Shown: positions 10,260 through 18,987 of the stretch, piece by piece | Layout of the letters: each line of letters starts with the position of its first letter | How positions within the stretch are numbered: position 1 is the first letter of the stretch | NCBI RefSeq assembly: GCF_001411805.1 | Contig: NZ_CP007213.1 | Location: forward strand, 1,674,001-1,738,000 | Length of the DNA stretch: 64,000 bases | Direction of reading: 5' to 3' | Origin: Burkholderia plantarii | GTDB taxonomy: Bacteria; Pseudomonadota; Gammaproteobacteria; Burkholderiales; Burkholderiaceae | Position numbers and translations under genes: made by a program | The notes under the pieces: model-generated | Database searches by the model: none | What the model was told of the DNA's origin: nothing | Seen by the model: only the letters and a program-made list of their open reading frames with translations

Positions 10260-11777
10260 CTACAGGTGTTTTTTAGCGGGATTCGTTGAGGTGGCGGCAG
10301 GCGTTGGCGCGGTGGCCGCAACGCTCCCCACAGTAGCTCCCGCCGGGTGCAGCGGTGGTGGCTTGGCCGGTGCCGACATCGGAATCGATGGCGGCGAGGG
10401 AGGTGCGAAAAACGGCGGTGAATGGCTACCAGTGTCCCGGTGCTGGCTCGACGCCACTGCAGCGGGGTTTTCCTGGCCTTCCGCAGCCGCTTTATCGAAA
10501 CTCGCCATCCAGTTATAAGCGTCGGGGCCGGTACGCCATGTGCCCTTCGGAGAACGAATACCGCTGAAGTAGTCCGAGTGCCCTGCGTCGTTGGTTGTTC
10601 CGACGCCGTATTTCGGCGTGTATGGTGTGGGGGTGGACGAAAGCCGCCATTGCGGCGGTTCGGTCGGTGCACTGGTCGATCCGATCGCGGTCAGCACGGC
10701 CTGCGTATGCGCGGCGGTAAGATCGCGCACCTCGTTCTCGTCGGGCATGTTGCGATCGCCGTCCTGATGGTGCGTATGCGCCGGTGAGTAATGCTGCGAC
10801 AGCGACGATCTCCCATGCGTATATCGCACTCGAGTTTCGAGCGTGCCGGCGCCCTCGCCGTTACCACGGATTCGGGCGACGTTGACCTCGCGCACCTGAG
10901 CATCTGGCACCAGCTTTGAGAGCGCATGGTGGCTTTCTTCCATCGCCATGTCCTCGATGTTGCTGCCGACTGCTGCTGGCACCGCGCCTAATGTACCGGT
11001 GAACCCACCGGTCGCCTGCTGACGATGATGCGCAATTTCCGAAAAATGGACGCCGCCGCTATGCGGGGCTCCCTGCTGTCCAGGCACCTGCCGAAGGCGA
11101 GCATCCAATCTGTGACTGATCGTGGTCTGATCTGTCGACCACGAGCGGCGATCGATATGTGGGCCGGTCATCCCCATGCCCTCCAGATGGCGACCCGGCG
11201 AGACCCGTCCGCCATATACGACCAAGAAGCTGTCTGGCGAAGCGCTGCTTGGTCCCGCGAGCGCCAGCCTTGCCCGATTCAACTCGGCGGAAGATTGCCC
11301 GTCCACCGGTGTCAGCGCACGACCGGCAGCAGTCACGTGTGAACGAGACTGCTCGTTGGCACGTGCGGCCATCAATTCCTCGTGCTGTTGGCGCTTCTGC
11401 AACGTGGACGACCTGACGCTGCGTCGCGATTCATCCGGTGCATGGTCAGCACGCGTCGCCGTGACAGGATCGGCAACGTCGGGCATCGGCACGTGCGCCG
11501 ATGTCACAGCGACCGGCGCGACCAGGGAAGGACGTGCAGCCGTGGCAGCGATCGACGGAGCAGACGCATGCTGCGAGGGAATCGATGGGAGAAAACCCGC
11601 CGGGGGCATCCCAAACGCGGATGCTCCGCCGGATGTGGGCGGCGCTGGCGTGAAAGCCGAGGGCGGCGCAGGCTGGACCGACGGTAGAAATGAACGCGCT
11701 GTCGATTCGGCGGAGGGTTGGCCGCGACCTGGCTGACCGTTTTGACTATTGGGATCGCGCTGTCGAAGGTTACTCAT
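10260..11777 (-). CDS. Proline/serine-rich protein of unknown function, possible secreted effector
   Basis: 505 residues. The first ~130 residues are disordered and rich in Pro, Ser, Ala and Thr; the last ~70 are again Pro/Ala-rich. Between them (about 140-440) is a more structured His- and Trp-containing part, with segments such as FLVVYGGRVSPGRHLEGM, EVNVARIRGNGEGAGTLE and GTWRTGPDAYNWMASFDKA. There is no signal peptide, membrane segment or enzyme motif. A disordered N-terminus followed by a compact core, next to mobile elements, resembles type III effectors of plant-associated bacteria, but no hrp-type promoter (TTCG-N16-TTCG) was found upstream. The function remains unknown. Confidence 0.55.
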   Translation of the reverse strand: MSNLRQRDPNSQNGQPGRGQPSAESTARSFLPSVQPAPPSAFTPAPPTSGGASAFGMPPAGFLPSIPSQHASAPSIAATAARPSLVAPVAVTSAHVPMPDVADPVTATRADHAPDESRRSVRSSTLQKRQQHEELMAARANEQSRSHVTAAGRALTPVDGQSSAELNRARLALAGPSSASPDSFLVVYGGRVSPGRHLEGMGMTGPHIDRRSWSTDQTTISHRLDARLRQVPGQQGAPHSGGVHFSEIAHHRQQATGGFTGTLGAVPAAVGSNIEDMAMEESHHALSKLVPDAQVREVNVARIRGNGEGAGTLETRVRYTHGRSSLSQHYSPAHTHHQDGDRNMPDENEVRDLTAAHTQAVLTAIGSTSAPTEPPQWRLSSTPTPYTPKYGVGTTNDAGHSDYFSGIRSPKGTWRTGPDAYNWMASFDKAAAEGQENPAAVASSQHRDTGSHSPPFFAPPSPPSIPMSAPAKPPPLHPAGATVGSVAATAPTPAATSTNPAKKHL

Positions 11778-11796
11778 GATGTCTGGATAACGGCCG

Positions 11797-11973
11797 TCAC
11801 GTACAGGGAAGCTGGATCGCCAGATCGAACAACTCGAATTGCGGCTGGAAGACCCGCGGGCCGACGAAGGCGCCGCCGATATGGCCGCCGCTCGGGCGGC
11901 GCCGCACGCGTAACGCGAAAGTGTCGGTCGGAAGCCGCTGCCTGATCACCTCGAACGCGAAGAGCGCGTCCAT
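11797..11973 (-). CDS. Small hypothetical ORF (58 aa)
   Basis: An ATG frame of 58 codons (begins MDALFAFEVIRQRLPTD, ends DLAIQLPCT) just upstream of the proline-rich gene and in the same direction. It has sensible composition with alternating hydrophobic residues, but no known motif and no clear ribosome binding site. It may be a small protein or a truncated C-terminus of a lost gene. Confidence 0.3.
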   Translation of the reverse strand: MDALFAFEVIRQRLPTDTFALRVRRRPSGGHIGGAFVGPRVFQPQFELFDLAIQLPCT

Positions 11974-12008
11974 CTACTTGAATTAATCCTGTTCAGAGTG
12001 TAACGGGG

Positions 12009-12275
12009 CTATCGGGACCGGCGCGACGTCCTGGTCAGAGCCTCAAGTCGGATCACGTCGGTTTCGTAGTCGCGGAGCGCGGTCAAATAGAGGCTGGCCA
12101 TTGCCGCCTCGCAGGCAAGGGTCGTCCATAGTATGAAAGCGCCGAGAGCAGTGTCCTCGTAGATCTGTTGGCGTGGCAGGCGTGACGAAGCCCTCGCTTG
12201 TTGCATGTGCTCGCGGATCACGAACTCCGTTTGGCGCGTCAGTATGTCATATGTGAGGCTGGAAGCTAGCGGCAT
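12009..12275 (-). CDS. Small hypothetical protein (88 aa)
   Basis: An 88-residue, largely helical leftward frame (MPLASSLTYDILTRQTEFV, with hydrophobic GAFILWTTLACEAAMASLYL). A short purine-rich stretch (CGGAA) lies about 8 nt before the ATG. It ends 35 nt upstream of the small ORF at 11797-11973, in the same direction as the proline-rich gene, so the three might form one unit. No family recognised. A chaperone-like partner for the downstream protein is only a guess from size and position. Confidence 0.4.
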   Translation of the reverse strand: MPLASSLTYDILTRQTEFVIREHMQQARASSRLPRQQIYEDTALGAFILWTTLACEAAMASLYLTALRDYETDVIRLEALTRTSRRSR

Positions 12276-12314
12276 GACGGATTCCGTTTGGTGATGTGTG
12301 AAGTTCCGCTAAAT

Positions 12315-13529
12315 TGTAGAAGTCGCGACCCGATCTGACAGTTACCCGTTCCGACGGTGCGTGACTGTCAGATCAGATTCAGGTGGCTCACTTTCTCCTT
12401 CCACACCTCCTTGCCCGCGATGAGCGTTTGCAGAGGCGTGCGACCACGACACATCTTACCTTGATGGGTCCGCTCGCCGTTGTAGTACATCGGCCAGGCA
12501 TCGAGATCGACCTGCAACTCCGCCAGCGTCAGATACAGCTTGCGGCGGAACGCGACCTGATAAAACTCCTGCAGGATGGTTTTGTGGAACCGCTCGCAGA
12601 TGCCATTCGTCTGCGGATGTCACGCCTTGGTTCTGGTGTGCTCGATGTCGTTCAGCGCCAGGTACAACTGATAATCGTGCGATTCCGGCTTGCCGCAATA
12701 CTCCGTGCCTCGATCGGTCAGCATGCGCATCACACCCATGCCGTGCTCCTCGAAGAACGGCAGCACCCGATCATTGAGCAGATCGGCCGCCGTGATCGGC
12801 GTCTTGGTGGTGTACAGCTTGGCCATGGCCACTTTGCTGTACGTGTCGACGAAGGTCTGCTGGTAGATCCGGCCTACGCCCTTGATCGTGCTTACGTAGA
12901 ACGTGTCCTGCGAGCCCAGATAGCCGGGATGAGCGGTTTCGATTTCGCCATGGGCCACATCGTCGTCCTGCTTTCTTTCCAGCGCGGCCACCTGGTCCTC
13001 GCTCAGCACGACGCCTTTTTCAGCGACCTGCTTCTCCAGCGCCACGAGCCTCAGCTTGAAGGACGACAACGCGTGACGCAGCCAGATCGAACGAACCCCG
13101 GATGCAGACACGAAAATGCCGCGCCGGCGTAATTCGTTGCCGACCCGAACCTGCCCGTGGGCGGGCTGCTCCATGGCATAGGCCAGCACGGCGGTTTCCC
13201 TAGCTTCATCGACGCGATTCTTGGGATTCGGTTTGCGCCGATTGCTGCCGAACAGGGCATCGACGCCGCCCTCGGCCACGGCGTCCTGATAGCGGTAGAA
13301 CGTATCGCGCGACAGCCCCATCACCTTGCAGGCTTTCGAAACGTTCCCGAGCTCGGTGGCCAGATTCAGCAGACCGATCTTGTGGCGGATGACATGTTGG
13401 TTGAGACTACTCACGGGGTGACTCCTTGGCGCTTGCGCGCTGTTTTGATGAAGATTCGCACCTCTATCAAAACGGGTAACCCCACCTCTTGGCAAGGCCT
13501 TACTGTCAGATCAAGTCTGAACTTCTACA
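12315..13529 (-). mobile_element. IS481-type insertion sequence, copy 3 (one stop codon)
   Basis: 1215-bp element with both termini preserved: TGTAGAAGTCGCGACC at 12315 and the complement of TGTAGAAGTTCAGACT ending at 13529. It has the same orientation as copy 2, so the two bracket the nuclease-like and proline-rich genes like arms of a composite transposon. Outer flanks of the pair do not show a target duplication. Its 13529 end lies only 2 bp beyond the stop codon of the talarate/galactarate dehydratase gene. Confidence 0.88.
12368..13414 (-). pseudogene. IS481-family transposase, copy 3 (single nonsense codon)
   Basis: 349 codons from GTG 13414 (RBS AAGGAGT) to TGA 12368. The DDE-type catalytic core is readable: HPGYLGSQDTFYVSTIKG, FVDTYSKVAMAKLY (first Asp), RMLTDRGTEYCGK (second Asp) and NGICERFHKTILQEF (Glu). 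The only defect is an in-frame TGA (12620-12622) in place of the Arg codon between TRTKA and HPQTNG, upstream of the catalytic glutamate. This is the least damaged of the three copies; one reversion or readthrough would restore it. Confidence 0.85.
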
Positions 13530-13531
13530 CC

Positions 13532-14692
13532 TTATCCCCGCTGCCCAAACTCTGCTTCCTGCGCCGTCCACCCTGCCACCCGCTCGCTCAACGTCAACCC
13601 GAGCCCCGGCCGCGTCGGCACGATCATCCGCCCGTCGCGCGTCTCAAGCTTCTCGTTGAACAGCGGCTCGAGCCATTCGAAGTGCTCGACCCACGGCTCG
13701 CGCGAATACGCCGCCGCCAGATGCACATGCAGTTCCATCGCGAAGTGCGGCGCGAGCATCATGCCGGCGTGCTCGGCCAGCGTAGCTACCTTCAGGAACG
13801 GCGTGACGCCGCCCACGCGCGGCGCGTCGGGCATCAGGTAATCGGCGCCGCGCTGGCGGATGAATTCCCAGTGCTCGGACACGCTCGTCAGCATCTCGCC
13901 GGTGGCGATCGGCGTGTCGAACTGCGCGGCGAGCGCGGCGTGGCCCTCGGCGTCGTAGCAGTCGAGCGGCTCCTCGATCCAGATCAGGTCGAACTGTTCG
14001 AACGTGCGGCACATGCGCTGCGCGGTCGGGCGGTCCCATTGCTGGTTCGCGTCGACCATCAGCGGGAACGTGTCGCCCAACTGCTTGCGCACGGTCGAGA
14101 CGCGATGGATGTCGAGCGCGCAGTCGGGCTGGCCGACCTTCAGCTTGATGCCGCCGATGCCCTTCTCGCGCGAGATTTCGGTGTTCACAAGCAGTTGATC
14201 GAGCGGCGTGTGCAGGAAGCCGCCCGAGGTGTTGTAGCAGCGCACCGAATCGCGCTGCGCGCCGAGCAGCTTGGCCAGCGACAGGTTCGCGCGCTTCGCC
14301 TTCAGGTCCCACAGCGCCACGTCGAAGGCGCCGATCGCCTGCGCCGCCATCCCGCTGCGGCCCACCGACGCGCCGGCCCAGGCGAGCTTGTCCCACAGCC
14401 GCGCGATGTCGTTCGGATCTTCCTCGAGCAGCGCCGGCGCGATTTCCTTCGCATGCGCGAACTGGCCCGGCCCGCCGGCACGCTTCGAATAGCTGAAACC
14501 GAGGCCGCGGTGGCCGTCGGCCGTCTCGATCTCGACGAACAGGATCGCGATTTCGGTCATCGGTTTCTGGCGGCCGGTCAGCACCTTCGCGTCGCTGATC
14601 GGGTTGGCGAGCGGCAGGAACGTCGAGGCGATCCGAATCCACTTGATGCGATCGTTCGAGGCTTGCGGCGTGAGCGGCTTGACGGTGTTCAT
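13532..14692 (-). CDS. L-talarate/galactarate dehydratase (enolase superfamily)
   Basis: 386 residues of the mandelate-racemase subgroup. The catalytic bases and metal ligands are visible: GIKLKVG (KxK), LMVDANQQW (Asp), IWIEEPL (Glu), PIATGEML (Glu) and APHFAMELH (His). The order and spacing match TalrD/GalrD enzymes, which dehydrate m-galactarate and L-talarate to 5-keto-4-deoxy-glucarate. Related acid-sugar dehydratases cannot be excluded. The start at 14692 has CAAGGA about 10 nt upstream; longer upstream in-frame starts are poorer. Two LacI-type operators lie at 14756-14796, directly in the promoter region. The gene's 3' flank was replaced by an IS481-type copy 2 bp past the stop. Confidence 0.82.
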   Translation of the reverse strand: MNTVKPLTPQASNDRIKWIRIASTFLPLANPISDAKVLTGRQKPMTEIAILFVEIETADGHRGLGFSYSKRAGGPGQFAHAKEIAPALLEEDPNDIARLWDKLAWAGASVGRSGMAAQAIGAFDVALWDLKAKRANLSLAKLLGAQRDSVRCYNTSGGFLHTPLDQLLVNTEISREKGIGGIKLKVGQPDCALDIHRVSTVRKQLGDTFPLMVDANQQWDRPTAQRMCRTFEQFDLIWIEEPLDCYDAEGHAALAAQFDTPIATGEMLTSVSEHWEFIRQRGADYLMPDAPRVGGVTPFLKVATLAEHAGMMLAPHFAMELHVHLAAAYSREPWVEHFEWLEPLFNEKLETRDGRMIVPTRPGLGLTLSERVAGWTAQEAEFGQRG

Positions 14693-14755
14693 GAGCAGGG
14701 TCCTTGACTGAGGCTTGACGGCCGCAAGCGCACGGTGCGCGCGACCCGAATCAGG

Positions 14756-14796
14756 TGATTGCGCAATCATTCTAGCAACAAATGATTGCGCAACCA
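14756..14796. promoter_or_regulatory. Operator pair upstream of the dehydratase gene
   Basis: TGATTGCGCAATCA (14756-14769, perfect palindrome) and TGATTGCGCAACCA (14783-14796, one mismatch), 27 bp apart. The same motif occurs twice between the transporter and the LacI-family gene at 17183-17222. It should be the binding site of that regulator and make the dehydratase part of its regulon. The sequence to the right (ATCGTTAACACTGAAGG) also resembles the regulator's own promoter. Confidence 0.75.
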
Positions 14797-14819
14797 TGAT
14801 CGTTAACACTGAAGGCGAA

Positions 14820-15720
14820 TCGAAGCGGTGGAAATGATCGATACGGCGCGCCGGCTACGAGCTTCACGAAGACGTTCGGAAAGCGCGCCAGCGCGAGCAG
14901 CTCTCGAATCTGGTCGGCGCGTTCGGGAGGGTATCGACCATGTGATCGATGACCACGGCGAGATCGGATGGCGATCGGCAACGCGGGAAAGGCGAATCCG
15001 CGCGGCAACGGCTGCCGTGCGGACGGGGAGGCGGCACGGCGGGCCATCGGGCGGGCCGCGAGCGCCCCGGGCATCAGCTTCGACGCTATGCTGCCGCGCT
15101 TGGGCGGCGGATACCGCGCCTCCGATTGCGGCTTCAACATCGCGAGATAGAGCGGTACGATCACCAGCAGGCCGAGCCGGCCCGCGATGTAGAACAGCGC
15201 GCGCCGACCGGACGCGTCGTACAGCGGCGTGAGCAACATGAAGCCGATGGCGAGCGCGAGGAACTGGCCGTAATACTGGATCACGGCGTTGGCCTTGGTG
15301 CGCTCGTTCGGCGCGAACCAGGCGGTCGCGAAGCGCGATTGCTGCGGCCAGTAGATGCCTTCGCCGATCCCCTGCAGCACGCGGCAGATCAACAGTACGG
15401 TGATCGAATTCGTCATCCCGATGTGGAACGTCGCCACCGATCACAGCGCGAACGTCCACGCCGCCACGTATTTCGGGTCCCGGCGCCGGGGCAGGGCGCC
15501 GCCGAGCACGTTGGCCACGGCGTAGCCGATCAGGAACGCCGTCGGCGGCCGGCTCGCGGTGGCCGCCATGTTCGGGCCAGCGAAACCGAAATCCCTCGCG
15601 ATCGAGCAGAGCGCCACCGACAGCGCGAGCCGGTCGAGATACGCGACGAACAGGCCGGCCAGCAGGCTGCCGCCGATGCGTATCCATTTGTGCGATGCGT
15701 TCGTGCATGTCTCCTGCTTC
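14820..15720 (-). pseudogene. Decayed MFS transporter fused to an amidohydrolase fragment
   Basis: Leftward remnants of two genes. From about 15705 to 15050 the frame encodes the N-terminal half of an MFS permease (LLAGLFVAYLDRLALSVAL, then FHIGMTNSITVLLICRVLQG and GIGEGIYWPQQSRFATAW). A TGA at about 15442 interrupts it, probably replacing Trp in FALWSVATFH. From about 14960 to 14830 two frames together read AVVIDHMVDT and DQIRELLALARFPNVFVKL, typical of TIM-barrel amidohydrolases. Neither gene is complete and the frame shifts between the two pieces. The fragments suggest the aldarate locus once had a second transporter and a hydrolase. Confidence 0.7.
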
Positions 15721-15752
15721 GTGGATCGAAGCCCGTCGTGTTGCGCGTGGTG

Positions 15753-17096
15753 TCAACCGTGCGCGACGGCGGCGTCGCGTGCCTGCGATCCGGCATCGTC
15801 GATTTCGATGCGTTCCAGCTTGCCGACGATCAGAAGATAGGACAGCGCGCCGAGCAGCGACAGCGCGGCGATATACGTCAGCGCGATCTCGAACGAACCG
15901 GTGAGCTTGATCATCGCGCCGATCGCCAGCGGCGTGACGATGCTGGCGAGGTTGCCGCACAGGTTGAAGATGCCGCCGCTGATGCCCATCGCGTGCTTCG
16001 GCGAGACGTCGCCGACGATGCACCAGCCGAGGTTGCCGACGCCCTTGGCGAAGAACGCGAGCGACATCACGCCAATCACGAGCGCAGTCGAATGGACATA
16101 GTTGGCGGCCACGATCGAGCACGACAGCACGAGCCCGGTGATGATCGGCGTCTTGCGCGCGGCCGACAGGCTGAAGCCGCGCTTGAGCATCCAGTCCGAC
16201 CACGCGCCGCCGGCCAGGCCGCCGATGCAGCCGGCGATCGCCGGGATCGAGGCCACCAGCCCCACCTTCAGGATCGACATGCCCTTCGCCTCGATCAGGT
16301 AGGTCGGGAACCAGGTCAGGAAGAACCACGTGATCGAGGTCAGGCAGAACTGGCCGATGTAGATACCGACCATCATCCGGTGCGCGGCGATTGCCTTCAC
16401 CTGGCGCCAGCTGAACGGGCGCGGGCTGTCGCCCATCTTCGGCAGCCCGCCGCCAGCTTCGATGTAGGCCAGCTCGGCGGCGTTCACGCGATGGTCGCGC
16501 TGCGGCTCGCGCACCACCTTCAGCCACCAGAGGCCGATCAGCACGCCCACCGCGCCCGTCGTGTAGAACACGTAGTGCCAGCCCCAGGCGCTGACCGTGT
16601 AGGTCATGATCGGCGTGAACACCGCCAGCGCGAAATACTGCGCGAGCTGGAACACCGAGGTCGCGAAGCCGCGCTCGGCGCTCGGGAACCACATCACCGT
16701 CAGCCGGCTGTTGCACGGGAAGGCCGGCGATTCGGCGATCCCCATCAGGAAGCGCAGCGCGAACAGGGCCGCGAACGCCGATGCGAACAGATGCACGTAA
16801 CCCTGCATGAACGTCAGCACCGACCAGACGATCAGGCTCACGCCGAGCACGAGACGCGCGCCGAAGCGGTCGAGCAGCAGGCCGCCCGGAATCTGCATGC
16901 CGGTATAGGCCCAGCCGAACGCGGAGAACGCGACGCCCATCGTCAGCGCGTCGAAGCCGAGGTCGTGGCGCATGCTCGGCGCGGCGATCGACAGCGTCGC
17001 GCGGTCGACGTAGTTGAAGGTCGTGACGATGAAGATCATCGCCAAGGTGAGCCAGCGCACGTTGGTGCGCCGGGATGTGTCGGGTCGTGCGGCCAC
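15753..17096 (-). CDS. MFS aldarate (glucarate/galactarate-type) transporter
   Basis: 447 residues, inner membrane, 12 predicted helices. N-terminal RWLTLAMIFIVTTFNYVDRA and the following DRFGARLVLG loop are typical of the anion:cation symporter/GudP group; a second signature, FLMGIAESPAFPCNSRL, is also conserved there. It would import galactarate, glucarate or a related acid sugar for the dehydratase downstream. The start is set at GTG 17096, which has AGGAGA 7 nt upstream; the longer ATG start at 17159 lacks a ribosome binding site. It is divergent from the LacI-family gene, with two operators in between, and presumably induced together with the dehydratase. Confidence 0.85.
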   Translation of the reverse strand: MAARPDTSRRTNVRWLTLAMIFIVTTFNYVDRATLSIAAPSMRHDLGFDALTMGVAFSAFGWAYTGMQIPGGLLLDRFGARLVLGVSLIVWSVLTFMQGYVHLFASAFAALFALRFLMGIAESPAFPCNSRLTVMWFPSAERGFATSVFQLAQYFALAVFTPIMTYTVSAWGWHYVFYTTGAVGVLIGLWWLKVVREPQRDHRVNAAELAYIEAGGGLPKMGDSPRPFSWRQVKAIAAHRMMVGIYIGQFCLTSITWFFLTWFPTYLIEAKGMSILKVGLVASIPAIAGCIGGLAGGAWSDWMLKRGFSLSAARKTPIITGLVLSCSIVAANYVHSTALVIGVMSLAFFAKGVGNLGWCIVGDVSPKHAMGISGGIFNLCGNLASIVTPLAIGAMIKLTGSFEIALTYIAALSLLGALSYLLIVGKLERIEIDDAGSQARDAAVAHG

Positions 17097-17182
17097 GCCT
17101 GTCTCCTGAAGTGGATCGGTCGGACGAATCGCAGCGGGCTTTCCGTGTCGACGCGTCAACGTATTTTTTGACGATCATACAG

Positions 17183-17222
17183 TGATTGCGCAATCATTCA
17201 ATTGATTTTGATTGCGCAATCA
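17183..17222. promoter_or_regulatory. Operator pair between transporter and LacI-family regulator
   Basis: Two perfect copies of TGATTGCGCAATCA at 17183-17196 and 17209-17222, 26 bp centre to centre. They sit between divergent genes and match the pair at 14756-14796. Downstream on the + strand GTTTACACT is a likely -10 region for the regulator. This implies autoregulation plus control of the transporter. Confidence 0.82.
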
Positions 17223-17324
17223 CTGTCGTTTACACTGAGGCGGGATTCGTCGGTCGCCGGTCTGGCGAACGCGGATCGTGTTCTAATCCCTCCGCATGAA
17301 CAGGACGGGCAGGGGAGCCAACGG

Positions 17325-18371
17325 ATGAAGAAGAAAGACGTGCGCGCCGCGCCGGTCGACAGCGCGGCGTCGGGGCATAGCGTGACCCTGATCGACGTGG
17401 CGCGGGTGGCCGGCGTCGCGCCGATGACGGTGTCGCGCGTGCTGAACCGTCCCGAGCTGGTGCGCGCCGATACGCAGAAGAAGGTGCTCGACGCCGTGCG
17501 CGCCACCGGCTACGTGCCGAACCTGCTGGCGGGTGGCCTCGCCAGCAATCGCAGCCGTTTGGTCGCGATCCTCGTGCCCACCATCGTCAATTCGATTTTC
17601 GCGGATACCGTGCAGGCGATCATGGACGGCCTGTCGCGCTTCGGCTACCAGACGCTGCTGGGCCTGACCGCCTATTCGACGCAGCGCGAGGAAGAACTCG
17701 TCGAGGCGATTCTCGGTCGTCGGCCCGACGGCATCGTGCTGGCCGGCACGCTGCACAGCAAGGCGACGGTCGAGCGGCTGTCGAAGGCGAAATTACCGGT
17801 GGTGGAAATCTGGGATCTGACCAGCAAGCCGATCGACATGGTGATCGGCTTTTCGCACGAGAAGGTCGGCAAGGAAGTCGCGCGCCATCTGGTCGGCAAG
17901 GGCTATCGCTCGTTCGGCGTGGTATCGGTGGACGATCCGCGCGGCCTGCGTCGCCTGAAAAGCCTCAAGACGGAACTGGCGGCGCTCGGCATCGCCGAGC
18001 CCGCCGTGGCCGTGATGCCGGCGCCGGCCACGTTGCAGGCGGGACGGGAAGGGGCGGGGCGGCTGCTCGACGCGGCGAAGCCCGACGTGATTGTGTGCAG
18101 CTCCGACACGCTCGCGCAGGGCGTGCTGGCCGAAGCGGCCAGCCGCGGCCTGCGCGTGCCGGCCGATCTTGCGGTGATGGGATTCGGCGATCTGAGCACG
18201 GCCGCGCAGGTGTTTCCTGCCTTGTCCACCGTGCGCATCGACGGCGCGGCGATCGGCGCGAGTACGGCCGAGGCGCTGCTCGCGCGCTTCACCGACGCCG
18301 GCGACGCGGCGGCGGCCGCCGCCGTGAGGATCGACAAGGGATTCACGATCGTGGAGCGGCACAGCGCCTGA
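17325..18371 (+). CDS. LacI-family transcriptional regulator (GntR-like)
   Basis: 348 residues. The N-terminal HTH and hinge are canonical: VTLIDVARVAGVAPMTVSRV, LNRPELV, then LLAGGLASNRS. The C-terminal periplasmic-binding-like domain (VAILVPTIVNSIFAD, DGIVLAGT, DVIVCSSDTLAQGV) resembles gluconate-type regulators of the family. The start at 17325 follows AGGGGAG. It probably represses the transporter, itself and the dehydratase through TGATTGCGCAATCA sites, with an acid sugar or its breakdown product as inducer. Ligand identity is inferred from the regulated genes. Confidence 0.9.
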   Translation: MKKKDVRAAPVDSAASGHSVTLIDVARVAGVAPMTVSRVLNRPELVRADTQKKVLDAVRATGYVPNLLAGGLASNRSRLVAILVPTIVNSIFADTVQAIMDGLSRFGYQTLLGLTAYSTQREEELVEAILGRRPDGIVLAGTLHSKATVERLSKAKLPVVEIWDLTSKPIDMVIGFSHEKVGKEVARHLVGKGYRSFGVVSVDDPRGLRRLKSLKTELAALGIAEPAVAVMPAPATLQAGREGAGRLLDAAKPDVIVCSSDTLAQGVLAEAASRGLRVPADLAVMGFGDLSTAAQVFPALSTVRIDGAAIGASTAEALLARFTDAGDAAAAAAVRIDKGFTIVERHSA

Positions 18372-18613
18372 AACGTGACGTTCGCGGCTCTCCCGGCTTC
18401 CTGCGAAATCAGCCCTGCGCCCAGCCCGGCAACGTGCCCACCGCCGCCACCGGAATCTCCTCCGAATCGTTCACGTGCCGCGCGCGGGATGCCGTTAAAC
18501 CCGGGGGCAGTTGCCGCACGACCGGGCGCTGACTCCGCTTTGGCGTTTGCAAATCACGCCGGAGGAACGCCGCTTCGGGCATTACCTGCTGGTGAGACGC
18601 AGCCTTTGAGAAG
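18372..18613. other. Short gene-free stretch before the IS407-type element
   Basis: 242 bp with no supportable gene. Leftward codons here read like the tail of a lost protein (VVRQLPPGL), which is too little to assign. Confidence 0.3.
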
Positions 18614-18693
18614 TGACCTCCTCCCGAAAAACCGTAGCGGCGAAGACTGGAGATTTCTGGCAAATTTGAAGCCCTGACGGGTGGGTGGTTTGC

Positions 18694-18987
18694 ATGAAGA
18701 AATCGAGGTACACGGAAGAGCAGATTGCCTTCGCGTCGAAGCAGGCCGAACTGGGCACCACGGTCACGGACGTGTGCCGAAAGATGGGCATTTCGGAGGC
18801 CACCTTCCACAACTGGAAAAAGAAGTATGACGGCCTCGGCGTGTCCGAGCTACGGCATCCGAAGCAACCGGAAGAGGAAAATGCCCGGCTCAAGCACATG
18901 GTGGCCGGCCTCAGCCTGGACAAGCAGATGCTGCAGGAGGTGGTGCGAAAAAGCTATGAAGCCGGCGTGCAAACGCGCGTCGGCTGA
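18694..18987 (+). CDS. IS3-family (IS407 group) OrfA
   Basis: 97 residues, intact. The helix-turn-helix is clear: YTEEQIAFASKQAELGTTV then MGISEATFHNWKKKYDGLG, and a leucine-zipper-like end (EEENARLKHMVAGLSLDK). OrfA normally binds the element ends and is fused to OrfB by -1 frameshifting. With OrfB broken, at most a DNA-binding fragment can be made. Confidence 0.85.
   Translation: MKKSRYTEEQIAFASKQAELGTTVTDVCRKMGISEATFHNWKKKYDGLGVSELRHPKQPEEENARLKHMVAGLSLDKQMLQEVVRKSYEAGVQTRVG

Noticed and set aside
11778..12000. Hrp-type (TTCG-N16-TTCG) promoter for the proline-rich gene
   Set aside because: Several TTCG/CGAA sequences occur but none has the required spacing.
7344..13529. A mobile composite transposon formed by IS481-type copies 2 and 3
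   Set aside because: Both transposases are broken and the outer flanks (AAGC and CCTT) show no target duplication, so current mobility is unsupported.
14803..17193. A 796-codon leftward frame spanning the transporter and the decayed region
   Set aside because: Arg-rich, out-of-frame translation of the MFS transporter; the transporter in its own frame shows real motifs.
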